From: an uncultured Marinobacter sp. | GTDB taxonomy: Bacteria; Pseudomonadota; Gammaproteobacteria; Pseudomonadales; Oleiphilaceae | Assembly (NCBI RefSeq): GCF_947259545.1 | Contig: NZ_CAMYMK010000002.1 | Span: forward strand, 1 to 64,000 | DNA length: 64,000 nt | Direction of reading: 5' to 3' | In this document: in pieces, positions 38,650 to 47,966 of the stretch | How positions within the stretch are numbered: position 1 is the first letter of the stretch | Layout: every line of letters starts with the position of its first letter | Notes under the pieces: generated by a model | Told to the model about the DNA's origin: nothing | The model's database searches: none | The model's input: the letters and a program-made list of their open reading frames with translations, nothing else | Position numbers and translations under genes: made by a program

Positions 38650-39384
38650 ATGCACTGGATACTTCTGCGCGGGCTGACGCGGGAACAGGCTCACTGGGGG
38701 GACTTTCCTGACAGGCTCCGGCAGGCGTTCCCCGGCCATCGTTTTCACCTGGTGGATTTTCCGGGGACCGGCGTGCATTATCGCGAACCCTGCCCGGCGA
38801 CAATAACCGCCATCCGCGAGAAAGTGCAGCGGCAGATCAGTCATATTCCCGGGCCATACAGTATTATGGCGTTGTCCATGGGAGGCATGGTGGCGCTGGA
38901 TTGGGCCCAGCACGCCTCAGAAGGGGAAATCCAGAACCTGGTGCTGATCAACACCAGCTCGGGTTTCAGTCCGCCTTGGCACCGAATGCGGCCAGCAGCC
39001 TGGCCGAGGATTGTGCGATTGCTGGCGCGGCGGGAACTGTTTGACCGCGAGGCGGATATCCTTCGGCTGACCTCTAACAGAGAGCCGGACTTACAGATCA
39101 TGAAGCACTGGTACAGTATTCAGCGCCAGCGCCCGGTCTCCCTGCAAAACGCATGGCAACAGGTGAAGGCGGCGGCCTCGTATCAGCCGCTGAACCGGCG
39201 ACCATTGCCTGAGGCGCTTTTGCTGGCCAGCAAGAAGGATCGCATTGTTCACTGGAAATGCAGCCAGAAGCTGGAACAGCGTTGGCAATGGACTCTGAAA
39301 GTGCACCCGGAAGCGGGGCATGATTTGCCCATGGATGACCCTAGATGGGTGATTGAGCAAGTGCGGCACTGGTTGATTGTCTGA
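38650..39384 (+). CDS. Alpha/beta hydrolase
   Basis: 244 residues. The nucleophile elbow MALSMGGMVALDWA supplies a serine; acid and histidine are expected in ASKKDRIVHW and EAGHDLPMDD. The protein starts MHWILLRGLTREQAHWGDF at an ATG two bases after the carboxypeptidase stop, so translational coupling is likely. It resembles small lipase/esterase-like proteins of gammaproteobacteria. Substrate is unknown. Confidence 0.85.
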   Translation: MHWILLRGLTREQAHWGDFPDRLRQAFPGHRFHLVDFPGTGVHYREPCPATITAIREKVQRQISHIPGPYSIMALSMGGMVALDWAQHASEGEIQNLVLINTSSGFSPPWHRMRPAAWPRIVRLLARRELFDREADILRLTSNREPDLQIMKHWYSIQRQRPVSLQNAWQQVKAAASYQPLNRRPLPEALLLASKKDRIVHWKCSQKLEQRWQWTLKVHPEAGHDLPMDDPRWVIEQVRHWLIV

Positions 39385-39470
39385 TATCGGTTGCTTGACG
39401 CAACCGTTCTTTCACGTCAGTCTCTTGGGTGATTATGACGCGTCCAATTTCACTGACGGAGCCAAGAACA

Positions 39471-40088
39471 ATGAAGATCTTCGAGACGAAAACCGCCCCT
39501 AATCCCCGCCGTGTCCGTATGTTTCTGGCGGAAAAAGGCCTGCTGGATAAAGTCGAATTTGTGGAGATCGATATCCAGAAAGGGGAAAACCTGACCCCCG
39601 AGTATGTCGCCATGAACCCGATGAAAAAGGTGCCGGTGATGCAGCTCGATGACGGGACCAGCGTGGCGGAGACCATGGCCATTTGCCGATACTTCGAAGA
39701 GAGTTATCCGGATACACCGACGCTGCTCGGTGATACGCCTCTTGAAAAGACCATGATCGAACAGTGGCTGCGTTGGATTGAGCTGTACTTTTTCGTGCCG
39801 ACCGGCATGTGTTTCCAGCACACCAGTGGCTATTTCAAGGATCGCATGAACCCCATCAAGGAATGGGGGGAAGAGTGTGGGGTTGGCGTTGAAAAATTCA
39901 TGCACTTCCTCAACAAGCACCTGGAAGGCAAAGAGTACATTTGTTGCGACCGTTTTACCGCTGCTGACATTAACGCTTTTACCACCGTTGCTTTTGCCAA
40001 GGTGGTGCAAATTCGCATCAAGCCAGAGCAGACTCACCTGCAGGCCTGGTTCGACCGCATCAAGGCCCGCCCCTCAGCCCAGGTCTGA
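39471..40088 (+). CDS. Glutathione S-transferase family protein
   Basis: 205 residues, standard GST size. The thioredoxin domain has TAPNPRRVRMFLAEKG, MNPMKKVPVMQLDDG (cis-Pro) and SVAETMAICRYFEE (Ser-Glu contact for glutathione). The helical domain has DRFTAADINAFTTVAF. The ATG at 39471 matches the family start; an upstream ATG would add 14 residues. Confidence 0.9.
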   Translation: MKIFETKTAPNPRRVRMFLAEKGLLDKVEFVEIDIQKGENLTPEYVAMNPMKKVPVMQLDDGTSVAETMAICRYFEESYPDTPTLLGDTPLEKTMIEQWLRWIELYFFVPTGMCFQHTSGYFKDRMNPIKEWGEECGVGVEKFMHFLNKHLEGKEYICCDRFTAADINAFTTVAFAKVVQIRIKPEQTHLQAWFDRIKARPSAQV

Positions 40089-40123
40089 GGGGAGGATAAC
40101 GAAGAACCCATGGTACCCAGTCA

Positions 40124-40738
40124 ATGAGCCAATCCGAACACCTCGACTGCGCCCTGCGCGCTATCGACGACGCGAACCGTGAAGACCCGAACCGGGAACA
40201 GGTGGGAGACGATCTGCTCCCGCGGGAATACGCCTACAGCCTGCACATGACGCGGTGGCTGTTCGCACTTGAGCCGGAGCCAAGTGAGCGGATGCAGATC
40301 GCCTGCCGGGCCCAGCACATTGAGCGCTGGACCATGCCCCGCAAGGAGTATCCGGAAGGACGAAAGGGTTATTACGAGTGGCGTCAGGCCTGTGGCCGTA
40401 TGCATGGCCGGCGGGCGGCGGAGATCATGTCGGCCTGTGGTTATCCGCAGGAGGAGTGTGATCGGGTTGAGACGATTCTCACCAAGCGGGAATTGCGCAA
40501 GGACGCGGATACACAGCTGCTGGAGGATGTTGCCTGCATGGTGTTTCTGGAGCGTTATTTCGCCGATTTTTATGAAGAAAAGGCGGAGTACGATCGGGAA
40601 AAGTGGTTGCGGATTGTCCGCCGCACCTGGGGCAAAATGTCGCCACGGGGGCATGAGGCGGCGCTGAAGCTGGCCGGTGATCTGCCGGAGCATCTGCTGG
40701 CATTGCTGCAGGAGGCATTGGCGGAGCCTGAGGGCTGA
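40124..40738 (+). CDS. DUF4202 domain protein
   Basis: 204-residue cytosolic all-helical protein with the DUF4202 signature: a His-rich region CRAQHIERWTMPRKEYPEGR, YYEWRQACGRMHGRRA and LEDVACMVFLERYF. Invariant His/Arg/Glu positions suggest an enzyme, but no function is established. The stop lies ten bases before a large structured hairpin element. Convergent with trpC. Confidence 0.85.
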   Translation: MSQSEHLDCALRAIDDANREDPNREQVGDDLLPREYAYSLHMTRWLFALEPEPSERMQIACRAQHIERWTMPRKEYPEGRKGYYEWRQACGRMHGRRAAEIMSACGYPQEECDRVETILTKRELRKDADTQLLEDVACMVFLERYFADFYEEKAEYDREKWLRIVRRTWGKMSPRGHEAALKLAGDLPEHLLALLQEALAEPEG

Positions 40739-40747
40739 ACCGTGCCT

Positions 40748-40940
40748 CAAGTCAGCGGATAAGTCGTGTCAAAATACGCTGTGAATACTTCCCTGTACGC
40801 TCGGCTCCGCCCCTCAGTGCTTATTGCTCCTGCGTCGCACTGAGGGTCCTGGGCAGGCCGTCCTTGGCCTGCCCGTGAAGAGCTTCTCGCTCTTCACCCA
40901 TGGCTCCGCACGCTTTTGGCACGACTTGTCCGCTGGCTTG
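40748..40940. repeat. Structured hairpin element A (cloverleaf-like)
   Basis: Outer arms 40748-40774 and 40914-40940 pair over 27 bases with three mismatches, all of which become U-G in a plus-strand RNA. Between them is a core related to elements B-D (start cgctgtgaatacttccctgt, end ccatggctccgcacg). It is interrupted by three back-to-back perfect hairpins: ccctcagtgc/gcactgaggg (40811-40846), gggcaggcc/ggcctgccc (40851-40874) and gtgaagagc/gctcttcac (40875-40897). It fills the gap between convergent DUF4202 and trpC genes and could act as a 3'-end structure. Confidence 0.85.
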
Positions 40941-40954
40941 GATAAGCCTTTGAG

Positions 40955-41776
40955 TCAGCCGGCTCGGAAAAACAGTTCCTGCAATTTCTGACCAGGTTCC
41001 TCGGCTCGCATGAAGGACTCGCCTACCAAAAATCCGTAAATGCCCCGGGAAGTCATGGTCTCGACGTCATCACGGGTCATGATGCCGCTTTCGGTGATCG
41101 TCAGTCGGTCTGCGGAAATACGCTCGTGCAGGTTGAACGTGGTGTCCAGGGACACCTCGAAGGTGTGCAGGTTCCGATTGTTGATGCCCACCAGCGGTGT
41201 CTTCAGGGTCAGCGCATCGTCCAGTTCCTCGCCATCATGGACTTCCACCAGTACATCCAGTCCGATTTCGTGGGCGATGCCTTCGAGTTCCTGCATCTGG
41301 TCTTTGGTCAGACAGGCGGCGATCAGCAGGATGCAGTCGGCGCCAATGGCCCGGCTTTCATAGACCTGATACGGAGCCACCATGAAGTCCTTGCGGATCA
41401 CCGGCAGGCTGCAGGCAGCGCGGGCGGCCTTCAGATAGTCCTCGTGGCCCTGGAAGAAATCCCGGTCTGTCAGGACGGACAGGCAAGCAGCGCCGCCCTG
41501 TTCATAGCTCTCGGCAATCACTTCCGGTTCAAACGGATCACGAAGAATGCCTTTGCTGGGTGAAGCCTTTTTTATTTCGGCGATGACCGCTGGGGTTTTG
41601 GCCTCAATTCGGGTGCGCAGTGCATCGGCGAAGCCTCGTGCTGGCGGTTGGTCACCAGCCATGGCTTTCAGGTCGGAAACAGAAAGCTGGGGCTTCCGCT
41701 CGCCAATTTCCTCCCATTTCCGATCAACGATCTTTCGAAGGATGGTGGGAGTCTTGTCTAAGTGTCGGTCAGTCAT
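40955..41776 (-). CDS. trpC: Indole-3-glycerol phosphate synthase
   Basis: Tryptophan synthesis, ring closure of CdRP. 273-residue TIM barrel with catalytic [49 protein letters not shown] and [10 protein letters not shown]. The ATG at 41776 gives family length; the frame runs 55 residues further upstream into the trpD-trpC gap without homologous sequence. It is the last gene of the trpEGDC block. Not fused to trpF. Confidence 0.95.
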   Translation of the reverse strand: MTDRHLDKTPTILRKIVDRKWEEIGERKPQLSVSDLKAMAGDQPPARGFADALRTRIEAKTPAVIAEIKKASPSKGILRDPFEPEVIAESYEQGGAACLSVLTDRDFFQGHEDYLKAARAACSLPVIRKDFMVAPYQVYESRAIGADCILLIAACLTKDQMQELEGIAHEIGLDVLVEVHDGEELDDALTLKTPLVGINNRNLHTFEVSLDTTFNLHERISADRLTITESGIMTRDDVETMTSRGIYGFLVGESFMRAEEPGQKLQELFFRAG

Positions 41777-41855
41777 ATCGAGCCCGTAAAAAGTTTGCGA
41801 GAGCCGGAAGGGATACCCCACCGGCTCGTCCGGCTGCAATGTCGGCAGACCGGTA

Positions 41856-42884
41856 TTAAAAGCACTGCGAAAAGTCAGCCAGCTCGGACATCTTGCCCGC
41901 TGCCAGGCCCGAACCCATAGCGTCCAGGGCCATCTCGACACCCGCTGTCGGGGTGTCGGCCAGGCCGGCTACGTAGATGGCCGCGCCGGCGTTCAGAGCG
42001 ATCAGGTCACGGGCCTTTTCGGCCATTTCGTCGTGGCCGCGGCCGAAAGCGGCGCGGATCAGTTTCAGGGATTCCTCGGAGGAATCCACGGCCAGACCGA
42101 CCAGAGACTGACTCTTGATGCCCAGATCTTCCGGGGTGAGATCGTACTCGGTGATCTCACCGTTCTTCAGTTCCGCCACATGGGTGGGGCTGGCCAGGCT
42201 GATTTCGTCCAGGCCGTCTTTGGAGCACACCACCATGATATGTTCGGCCCCCAGGCGATGAAGCACTTCCGCCATAGGACGGCAGAGCTCACGGGTGAAC
42301 ACGCCCACCAGCTGCCGCTTCACGCCCGCCGGGTTGGTCATCGGACCAAGAATATTGAAGATGGTACGACAGCCCAGTTCCTTGCGAGGGCCTATCGCAT
42401 GCTTCATCGCGCCATGATGGGCGGGCGCGAACATGAACCCGACACCGATCTGTTCGACGCAGCGGGCCACTTCCTCCGGTTTCATGTTCAGGTTGATACC
42501 GGCTTTTTCGATCAGATCGGCACTGCCGCTTTTCGAGGACACGCCCCGGTTGCCGTGCTTGGCGACAAAGCCGCCGGCCGCGGCCACCACGAAAGACGCG
42601 GCGGAGGACACGTTGAACAGGTTGGCACCATCGCCGCCGGTGCCGACAATGTCTACCAGTGGTTCGGCGTTGACCGTGACTCCGGTAGCCAGTTCGCGCA
42701 TGACTTCGGTGGCGCCGGTGATTTCATCGATGGTTTCACTCTTCAGGCGCAGCCCCATGAGAAAGGCCCCAATCTGCGCATCGGTGGCTTCGCCTTTCAT
42801 GACAATGCGCATGACGTCCTTCATTTCCTCCCGTGACAGATCCAGGTTGGACGCAATGCGGTTCAGTGCTTCTTTCATGTCCAT
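41856..42884 (-). CDS. trpD: Anthranilate phosphoribosyltransferase
   Basis: 342 residues, family length. Diagnostic PRPP-binding segment [39 protein letters not shown] and [20 protein letters not shown]. The ATG at 42884 follows ccaaggggcccatta. The longer frame to 43103 runs into repeat element B and was rejected. It is separated from trpG by about 430 bases of hairpin repeats, so distal trp gene expression could be affected by them. Confidence 0.95.
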   Translation of the reverse strand: MDMKEALNRIASNLDLSREEMKDVMRIVMKGEATDAQIGAFLMGLRLKSETIDEITGATEVMRELATGVTVNAEPLVDIVGTGGDGANLFNVSSAASFVVAAAGGFVAKHGNRGVSSKSGSADLIEKAGINLNMKPEEVARCVEQIGVGFMFAPAHHGAMKHAIGPRKELGCRTIFNILGPMTNPAGVKRQLVGVFTRELCRPMAEVLHRLGAEHIMVVCSKDGLDEISLASPTHVAELKNGEITEYDLTPEDLGIKSQSLVGLAVDSSEESLKLIRAAFGRGHDEMAEKARDLIALNAGAAIYVAGLADTPTAGVEMALDAMGSGLAAGKMSELADFSQCF

Positions 42885-42999
42885 TAATGGGCCCCTTGGG
42901 TCAATCTGCGTTTTGTGTTCTGTGCTTTGGTCTAGCTTAGCAAGTTCCTGTTTGGTGTAGGACCTGTTGTTCGGTTGGCCCTTTGACTGGGAGCATGGC

Positions 43000-43109
43000 C
43001 GACGGCTGGAGTACCTGCTTCGCAAAAGCGCCTCAAGACGTCCCTGTGCGGCTCGGGCTCCGCCATCCATGGCTCCGCACGTTTTGCGAAGCAGGCACTC
43101 CAACCATCG
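43000..43109. repeat. Structured hairpin element B
   Basis: Arms 43000-43027 and 43082-43109 pair over 28 bases (inner part gtacctgcttcgcaaaa or its complement), with three mismatches that all become G-U in a minus-strand RNA, the direction of trp transcription. The enclosed 54-base core (43028-43081) contains ccatccatggctccgc and ctgtgcggctcgg, shared in form with elements A, C and D. Confidence 0.85.
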
Positions 43110-43212
43110 ACCCTAGAGCTTGGGGAGAGCTTACCCAATGTTCAGTTCTTCAACGCTCTTTTTTCGTTCCAGTCTTGAGTGAAGAACATACTGGAACAAC
43201 ATGCTCAGAGGG

Positions 43213-43274
43213 CAGCGAGGGGGAGAGCCTTCCCCAAATGCAGGCGTGTTTTGGGAAGGCTCTCCCCCTCGCTG
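43213..43274. repeat. Perfect 22-bp inverted repeat without core
   Basis: Arms 43213-43234 and 43253-43274 are exact reverse complements (inner part gggggagagccttccc) around an 18-base loop. It has the same long-arm form as the neighbouring element B but lacks the shared core. It lies 40 bases past the trpG stop on the minus strand, without a U-tract. Confidence 0.85.
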
Positions 43275-43313
43275 ACCGGGCTCAGAACCAGACCCCAGGA
43301 CCACCCAAACAAA

Positions 43314-43892
43314 CTAGCTTCTCAGAAAGTTCCGCAACAACTCATGCCCCTGCTCAGTCATAATCGACTCCGGATGAAACTGAACCCCCTCAATGGGCAA
43401 CGTCTTGTGACGAACCCCCATGATTTCTTCCACCGAACCATCCTCATTGCGGGTCCACGCAGTCACCTCGAGGCAATCCGGTAAGGTGTCCTTGTCGATC
43501 ACCAGGCTGTGATAGCGGGTCGCCTGTAACGGATTGCTCAGGCCACGGAACACGCCCTGATCCTTGTGATACACCGGTGACACCTTGCCGTGCATCACCC
43601 GCCCAGCGCGGATTACATCGCCACCGTAGACCTGGCCGATGGCCTGGTGGCCCAGGCAAACACCCAGGATCGGCAGTTTGCCGGCAAAGTGGCGGATAGC
43701 GGCCATGGAAATGCCCGCCTCATTGGGTGTACAGGGCCCCGGGGAGATCACCAGGCGCTCCGGTTTCAGCGCCTCGATTTCTTCTACCGTGATTTCGTCG
43801 TTGCGGTACACATGAACATCCGCACCCAGCTCGGCCAGATACTGCACCACGTTATAGGTGAAGGAATCGTAGTTATCGATCATCAGCAACAT
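43314..43892 (-). CDS. trpG: Anthranilate synthase glutamine amidotransferase subunit
   Basis: 192-residue class I glutamine amidotransferase that supplies ammonia to TrpE. Nucleophile Cys in [12 protein letters not shown], His-Glu in [14 protein letters not shown], and the oxyanion segment [12 protein letters not shown]. It follows trpE by 16 bases. Subunits of this type sometimes also serve PabB; nothing here decides that. Confidence 0.95.
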   Translation of the reverse strand: MLLMIDNYDSFTYNVVQYLAELGADVHVYRNDEITVEEIEALKPERLVISPGPCTPNEAGISMAAIRHFAGKLPILGVCLGHQAIGQVYGGDVIRAGRVMHGKVSPVYHKDQGVFRGLSNPLQATRYHSLVIDKDTLPDCLEVTAWTRNEDGSVEEIMGVRHKTLPIEGVQFHPESIMTEQGHELLRNFLRS

Positions 43893-43908
43893 AATCTGTT
43901 CCTCCGCC

Positions 43909-45396
43909 TCAGTGGTCGAAATCGTTGTAAGTCATGGCGACCGCCCGGAAAATCGCGCGGCCCTTGTTCATGGTTTCCTTCCACTCAAGGCGAGGCACCG
44001 AATCGGCTACCACGCCGGCACCGGCCTGGATGTGCAGGGTATTGTCCTTGATCACCGCGGTGCGGATGGCAATGGCGGTGTCCATGTTGCCGTTGAAGGA
44101 CAGGTAGCCCACGGCGCCGCCATAAACGCCCCGTTTCACCGGTTCCAGCTCGTCGATGATTTCCATGGCGCGGATCTTGGGAGCGCCACTGAGGGTGCCG
44201 GCGGGCAGGGTGGCGCGCAGGACATCCAGGCAACTGGTGTTTTCTTTCAGGCGACCGGTGACGTTGGAGACGATGTGCATGACGTGGGAGTAGCGCTCCA
44301 CGATCATCTTGTCGGTCAGTTTCACGGTGCCGGTCTCGGACACCCGGCCGGCGTCGTTGCGGCCCAGGTCGATCAACATCAGGTGTTCGGCGATTTCCTT
44401 GGGGTCGGCCAGCAGTTCCGCTTCCATTGCCCGGTCCTCGGCCTCGGTGGCGCCGCGCTTGCGGGTGCCGGCGATGGGGCGAACCGTGACTTCCTCGTCT
44501 TCCACCCGTGCCAGTATTTCCGGTGAGGAGCCGACGATGTGGAAGTCGTCCAGATCCAGGAAATACATGTAGGGGGAGGGGTTGAGCACCCGCAGTGAAC
44601 GGTACAGGTTCAGCGGTGGCGCCTCGAACGGAATCGACATGCGCTGGGAGATGACCGTTTGCATGACATCACCATCAAGCACGTATTCCTTGATCTTGCC
44701 CACGGCGGCTTCGAAGTTTTCCTGATTGAAACCGGAGATGAAGTCGCTTTCATCCACGGTCTTGCCGCGCAGACTTTCCGGGGTGCGGGGTGCATCCGCG
44801 GTTTGCCGGTGCAGTCGTGATTCCAGATCGTTAATACGTTGCTGGGCCTGTTCGTATGCGCCCTTCACCGCGGGGTCGGCGTGTACGATCAGGTGCAGCT
44901 TGCCGCGCAGGTTGTCGAACACCACGATCTCATCGGACACCATCAGCAGGATGTCGGGAGTGCCGATCCTGTCCGGCGGGCAACTCTGGCGCAGGCGCTT
45001 CTCGATGTAGCGCACAGTGTCGTAACCGAAGTAGCCGACCAGTCCACCGTTGAAGCGGGGCAGCTCTTCCAGGTCCGGCGCGTTGAATCTCGCCTGGTAT
45101 TGCTCGACAAAGGCCAGCGGATCATCCGCTTCGACTTCCTCGATCACCTGGTTGTCTCGGGTAATGGTGACCTGGTGATCGCGAACCTTGAGGACGTCGC
45201 GACAGGGCAGGCCGATGATGGAGTAACGACCCCATTTTTCACCACCCTGAACGGATTCAAACAGGTAGGAGTAGGGACCGCTGGCCAACTTGAGATAGGT
45301 GCTCAGTGGGGTGTCCAGGTCGGCCAGGACTTCACGGTATACCGGGATGCGGTTAAAGCCGGCCGCGGCGAGCTCGGCGAATTGCTCGGGTGTCAT
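43909..45396 (-). CDS. trpE: Anthranilate synthase component I
   Basis: 495-residue chorismate-using enzyme, first committed step to tryptophan. The N-terminal regulatory region has [20 protein letters not shown], the Trp feedback site (FES in place of the enteric LLES). The catalytic part has [40 protein letters not shown] and the C-terminal [17 protein letters not shown]. The ATG at 45396 lies about 125 bases after the stop of a Trp-rich leader ORF, so expression is probably attenuated by tryptophan. Confidence 0.96.
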   Translation of the reverse strand: MTPEQFAELAAAGFNRIPVYREVLADLDTPLSTYLKLASGPYSYLFESVQGGEKWGRYSIIGLPCRDVLKVRDHQVTITRDNQVIEEVEADDPLAFVEQYQARFNAPDLEELPRFNGGLVGYFGYDTVRYIEKRLRQSCPPDRIGTPDILLMVSDEIVVFDNLRGKLHLIVHADPAVKGAYEQAQQRINDLESRLHRQTADAPRTPESLRGKTVDESDFISGFNQENFEAAVGKIKEYVLDGDVMQTVISQRMSIPFEAPPLNLYRSLRVLNPSPYMYFLDLDDFHIVGSSPEILARVEDEEVTVRPIAGTRKRGATEAEDRAMEAELLADPKEIAEHLMLIDLGRNDAGRVSETGTVKLTDKMIVERYSHVMHIVSNVTGRLKENTSCLDVLRATLPAGTLSGAPKIRAMEIIDELEPVKRGVYGGAVGYLSFNGNMDTAIAIRTAVIKDNTLHIQAGAGVVADSVPRLEWKETMNKGRAIFRAVAMTYNDFDH

Positions 45397-45429
45397 GTAA
45401 CGGTTTCCTGAAATCTGATCTGCTTGTTA

Positions 45430-45509
45430 GCTGGCGCTGTCCCCGGTTTCTGTCCGTTCACAGCCCAGCCGATGGTTGCGGTCATCGTCGGGGCACAGCC
45501 CGATTGACC
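45430..45509 (-). promoter_or_regulatory. Candidate trp leader RNA structures
   Basis: Downstream of the leader ORF on the minus strand. A hairpin pairs 45480-45484 with 45505-45509 and adjoining bases. The Trp-codon segment (45537-45547) can pair over 10 of 11 positions with cgcaaccatcg at 45470-45480. A third hairpin pairs acagcccagc (45460-45469) with gctggcgctgt (45430-45440). No U-tract follows, so any terminator would be non-canonical. Confidence 0.45.
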
Positions 45510-45520
45510 GCTGGCCTGAA

Positions 45521-45601
45521 TCAGCCAGTGCGCCATCGCCACCATCGTGTTGCGCGGGTTGTCAGGATGCCTCGCGCTGCAGTCAGATTCAGTCCCTGCA
45601 C
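45521..45601 (-). CDS. trpL: Putative trp operon leader peptide
   Basis: A GTG-initiated 26-codon ORF with cgggag ten bases in front. Near the end it reads Arg-Trp-Trp-Arg-Trp-Arg-Thr-Gly-stop (Trp codons at 45542-45544, 45539-45541 and 45533-45535). Three Trp codons in four positions just before the stop closely recall enteric TrpL (GWWRTS). It sits between gph and trpE, where ribosome stalling could set the folding of the following RNA. Too short for ordinary gene finding. Confidence 0.65.
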   Translation of the reverse strand: MQGLNLTAARGILTTRATRWWRWRTG

Positions 45602-45649
45602 GGCAGGAATCTCCCGAAATGAAGTGATCAACGTAATATCCTTGTGAGA

Positions 45650-46339
45650 TTACAAAAGCTCAGCCAGTGAATCAACCACTGTGTCCGCACCCAGGGAGTC
45701 CACGGGCGGGCCGTAATTGTAACCATAGCGTACGGCCACGCATGGAATGCCCGCTGCGAGGGCAGCGCTGATGTCTGCTGCCGAGTCGCCCACCATGACC
45801 GTGGTGCCCCGGGTTCCGTTGAGGGCCTCCATGGCATGGAGCAATGGGGCCGGATCGGGTTTCTTGACGGTCAGGGTATCACCGCCAATGGTCAGATCGA
45901 ACCAGTGTTCCAGGCCCATCTGTTCGAGTAGTGGCGCCACGAACTGTTCCGGCTTGTTGGTGACCACAGCCATCCGGCAACCCTGTTCGGCCAGATGGGC
46001 CAGGCAATCTTCCACACCATCGTAGACCACTGAGTGCTGGCCGTTAATCTCGGTGTAGGCATGGTAGAAAATGGCGAGGGCATCATTGAACAGGGCCTCA
46101 TTTCTGGAATCGACCGGTTCCCAGTCAATGGCGTCTGCCAGTGCCCGTCGTACCAGGATCGCAGCGCCATTGCCGACCCACTGCCGCACCTTGTCGATGC
46201 CGGCGGCAGGCCGGCTGAGGTGTTCCAGCATCTGGTCAACGGCGGCTGCCAGATCCGGCGCGCTGTCCACCAGGGTGCCGTCAAGGTCGAACAGGGCAAC
46301 GCCGGGCCAGCGGGCATTGAACAGACCATTCAGGCTCAT
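45650..46339 (-). CDS. gph: Phosphoglycolate phosphatase
   Basis: 229-residue HAD hydrolase. Motif [15 protein letters not shown] with nucleophile Asp, motif II VVTNK, motif III KPDPAPL and motif [11 protein letters not shown]. The [12 protein letters not shown] string and the rpe neighbour identify the Gph branch, which removes 2-phosphoglycolate. The start overlaps the rpe stop by four bases. Confidence 0.92.
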   Translation of the reverse strand: MSLNGLFNARWPGVALFDLDGTLVDSAPDLAAAVDQMLEHLSRPAAGIDKVRQWVGNGAAILVRRALADAIDWEPVDSRNEALFNDALAIFYHAYTEINGQHSVVYDGVEDCLAHLAEQGCRMAVVTNKPEQFVAPLLEQMGLEHWFDLTIGGDTLTVKKPDPAPLLHAMEALNGTRGTTVMVGDSAADISAALAAGIPCVAVRYGYNYGPPVDSLGADTVVDSLAELL

Positions 46340-47022
46340 TGGTCTATGCTCTTTCTGGCCAGTTCCAGCTCGGCGCGCATCTGGTCGATGGTGGCCTTGT
46401 AATCGTCGGTGTTGAAGATGGCGGAACCGGCGACAAAGGTGTCGGCGCCGGCTTCCGCGATCTCGCGGATATTGTTCACCTTCACGCCGCCGTCGATTTC
46501 CAGGCGGATGTTATGGCCGCTGGCATCAATGCGCTTACGGGCTTCCCGCAGTTTGTCGAGTGTTCCGGGGATGAAGCTCTGACCACCAAACCCCGGGTTC
46601 ACTGACATCAGCAGGATCATGTCGAGCTTGTCCATGACGTGGTCCAGGTAGTGCAGCGGGGTGGCCGGGTTGAACACCAGACCAGCCTTGCAGCCACCGT
46701 CCCGGATCAGTTGAAGGGACCGGTCAATATGGGCGGAGGCTTCCGGGTGGAAGGTGATGTAGCTGGCACCGGCGTCAATGAACATGCGGATCAGGTCGTC
46801 CACCGGAGATACCATCAGATGCACATCGATGGGGGCGGTAACACCGTGCTTGCGCAGGGCTTCACAGACCATCGGTCCGATGGTCAGATTGGGAACGTAG
46901 TGATTGTCCATGACATCGAAGTGCACAATGTCCGCTCCGGCTGCGAGAACGGTATCGACTTCTTCCCCCAGTCGTGCAAAATCCGCGGACAGGATCGATG
47001 GGGCAATCTGATAAGGGTTCAT
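46336..47022 (-). CDS. rpe: Ribulose-phosphate 3-epimerase
   Basis: 228-residue TIM barrel of the pentose phosphate pathway. Signature segments are [52 protein letters not shown] and [12 protein letters not shown], with the metal-binding His and Asp residues in place. First gene of rpe-gph, followed by the trp genes as in Pseudomonas. Confidence 0.97.
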   Translation of the reverse strand: MNPYQIAPSILSADFARLGEEVDTVLAAGADIVHFDVMDNHYVPNLTIGPMVCEALRKHGVTAPIDVHLMVSPVDDLIRMFIDAGASYITFHPEASAHIDRSLQLIRDGGCKAGLVFNPATPLHYLDHVMDKLDMILLMSVNPGFGGQSFIPGTLDKLREARKRIDASGHNIRLEIDGGVKVNNIREIAEAGADTFVAGSAIFNTDDYKATIDQMRAELELARKSIDQ

Positions 47023-47118
47023 GACGGCTCTCTCAATGACATTGATAATGGCGTGGTCAGTCGGGACACTAGTCTAACAGTTTGATGATGTTTTTTCGCT
47101 GCGGAAGAGAAGGTGCAT

Positions 47119-47952
47119 GTGAGCAATTGGTACAAAATATGGGTGCTGCCTCTAGCGTTATTGTTCATGGCCTTTTCAGGGCCTGTGTTTGCGCAGGAGG
47201 TCGTTCGGCTGAGTCTGGACGGTGACGGGACCGGGCAGGCGTTGTTCGAGTCGGAGCTGCGGGTGCCGGCCAGGGGAGCACTGTTGATACTGTCGGACGA
47301 GGGCCAGTCGGCACGAGCCAATCTGTTGGTCGCCCTGGGAGCATCGTTTACCTCATCGGGCTGGGCGGTGATGACGCTGGGGCTTGATGCGCCACCATAC
47401 GAGGTCCAGCAGGCCCGGCAATACAGTGTTGACCCCAACTTCGGAACGGGTGCTGGTGGTATGGCGGATAAGGGCTCAGAGGCGGTGATGATCGATGTCA
47501 TGGATGATGGCAATCTGGCGGACCTTGAATCCAGATACATCGCCCGAATTCAGAGTCTACTGGGTGCGGCGCAGGCAGACCTTCAGCGGCGTGGTTACGA
47601 CCGGGTGGTGCTGGCGGCGGTGGGGCAGGGAGCTGTCCATATGGCCCGCTTCGCCGGCGGTAGCGGCTTTAATGGCGAGATGGTGTGGATTGCTCCGCGC
47701 TTTTATTCCGGTGACGAGTCTGCATTGAGTGAAGCCCTTGCCGGTATGGATGACCTGTCCGTGCTCCACCTCTACAGTTCCCGACAGGATCCGGAGCTTC
47801 TCTCCATGGCGCCAGAGAGGCGCATGGTGCGCCTGAAAAAAGCCGGTGTTGGTCGTTATCAGACTCAGGCTGTCGCTATGGCGGTGCGCCCTGAGGTCCG
47901 CGATGCCAGGGCACTGGCGAACCGCATGCAGGCCTGGTTAAAGGTCGACTGA
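47119..47952 (+). CDS. DUF3530 family exported protein
   Basis: 277 residues with a signal peptide (WVLPLALLFMAFSGPVFA/QE). The rest follows the DUF3530 alpha/beta-hydrolase-like pattern: ALLILSDEGQSAR, VLAAVGQGAVHMARF as a GxGxx elbow lacking the nucleophile serine, and LHLYSSRQDPEL. Catalysis is doubtful. The GTG at 47119 is five bases from agaagg; a GTG at 47113 would overlap that site. It is divergent from rpe. Confidence 0.8.
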   Translation: MSNWYKIWVLPLALLFMAFSGPVFAQEVVRLSLDGDGTGQALFESELRVPARGALLILSDEGQSARANLLVALGASFTSSGWAVMTLGLDAPPYEVQQARQYSVDPNFGTGAGGMADKGSEAVMIDVMDDGNLADLESRYIARIQSLLGAAQADLQRRGYDRVVLAAVGQGAVHMARFAGGSGFNGEMVWIAPRFYSGDESALSEALAGMDDLSVLHLYSSRQDPELLSMAPERRMVRLKKAGVGRYQTQAVAMAVRPEVRDARALANRMQAWLKVD

Positions 47953-47966
47953 CCCCGCCCCTTACG

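Larger units (their letters stand above)
42885..43313. other. trpG-trpD spacer filled with hairpin repeats
   Basis: No gene is seen in these 429 bases. They hold element B (43000-43109) and a long perfect stem-loop (43213-43274). Between these lies a pair of overlapping short dyads: gttcttca/tgaagaac and gttccagt/actggaac at about 43145-43199. The rest is unremarkable. Confidence 0.8.
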
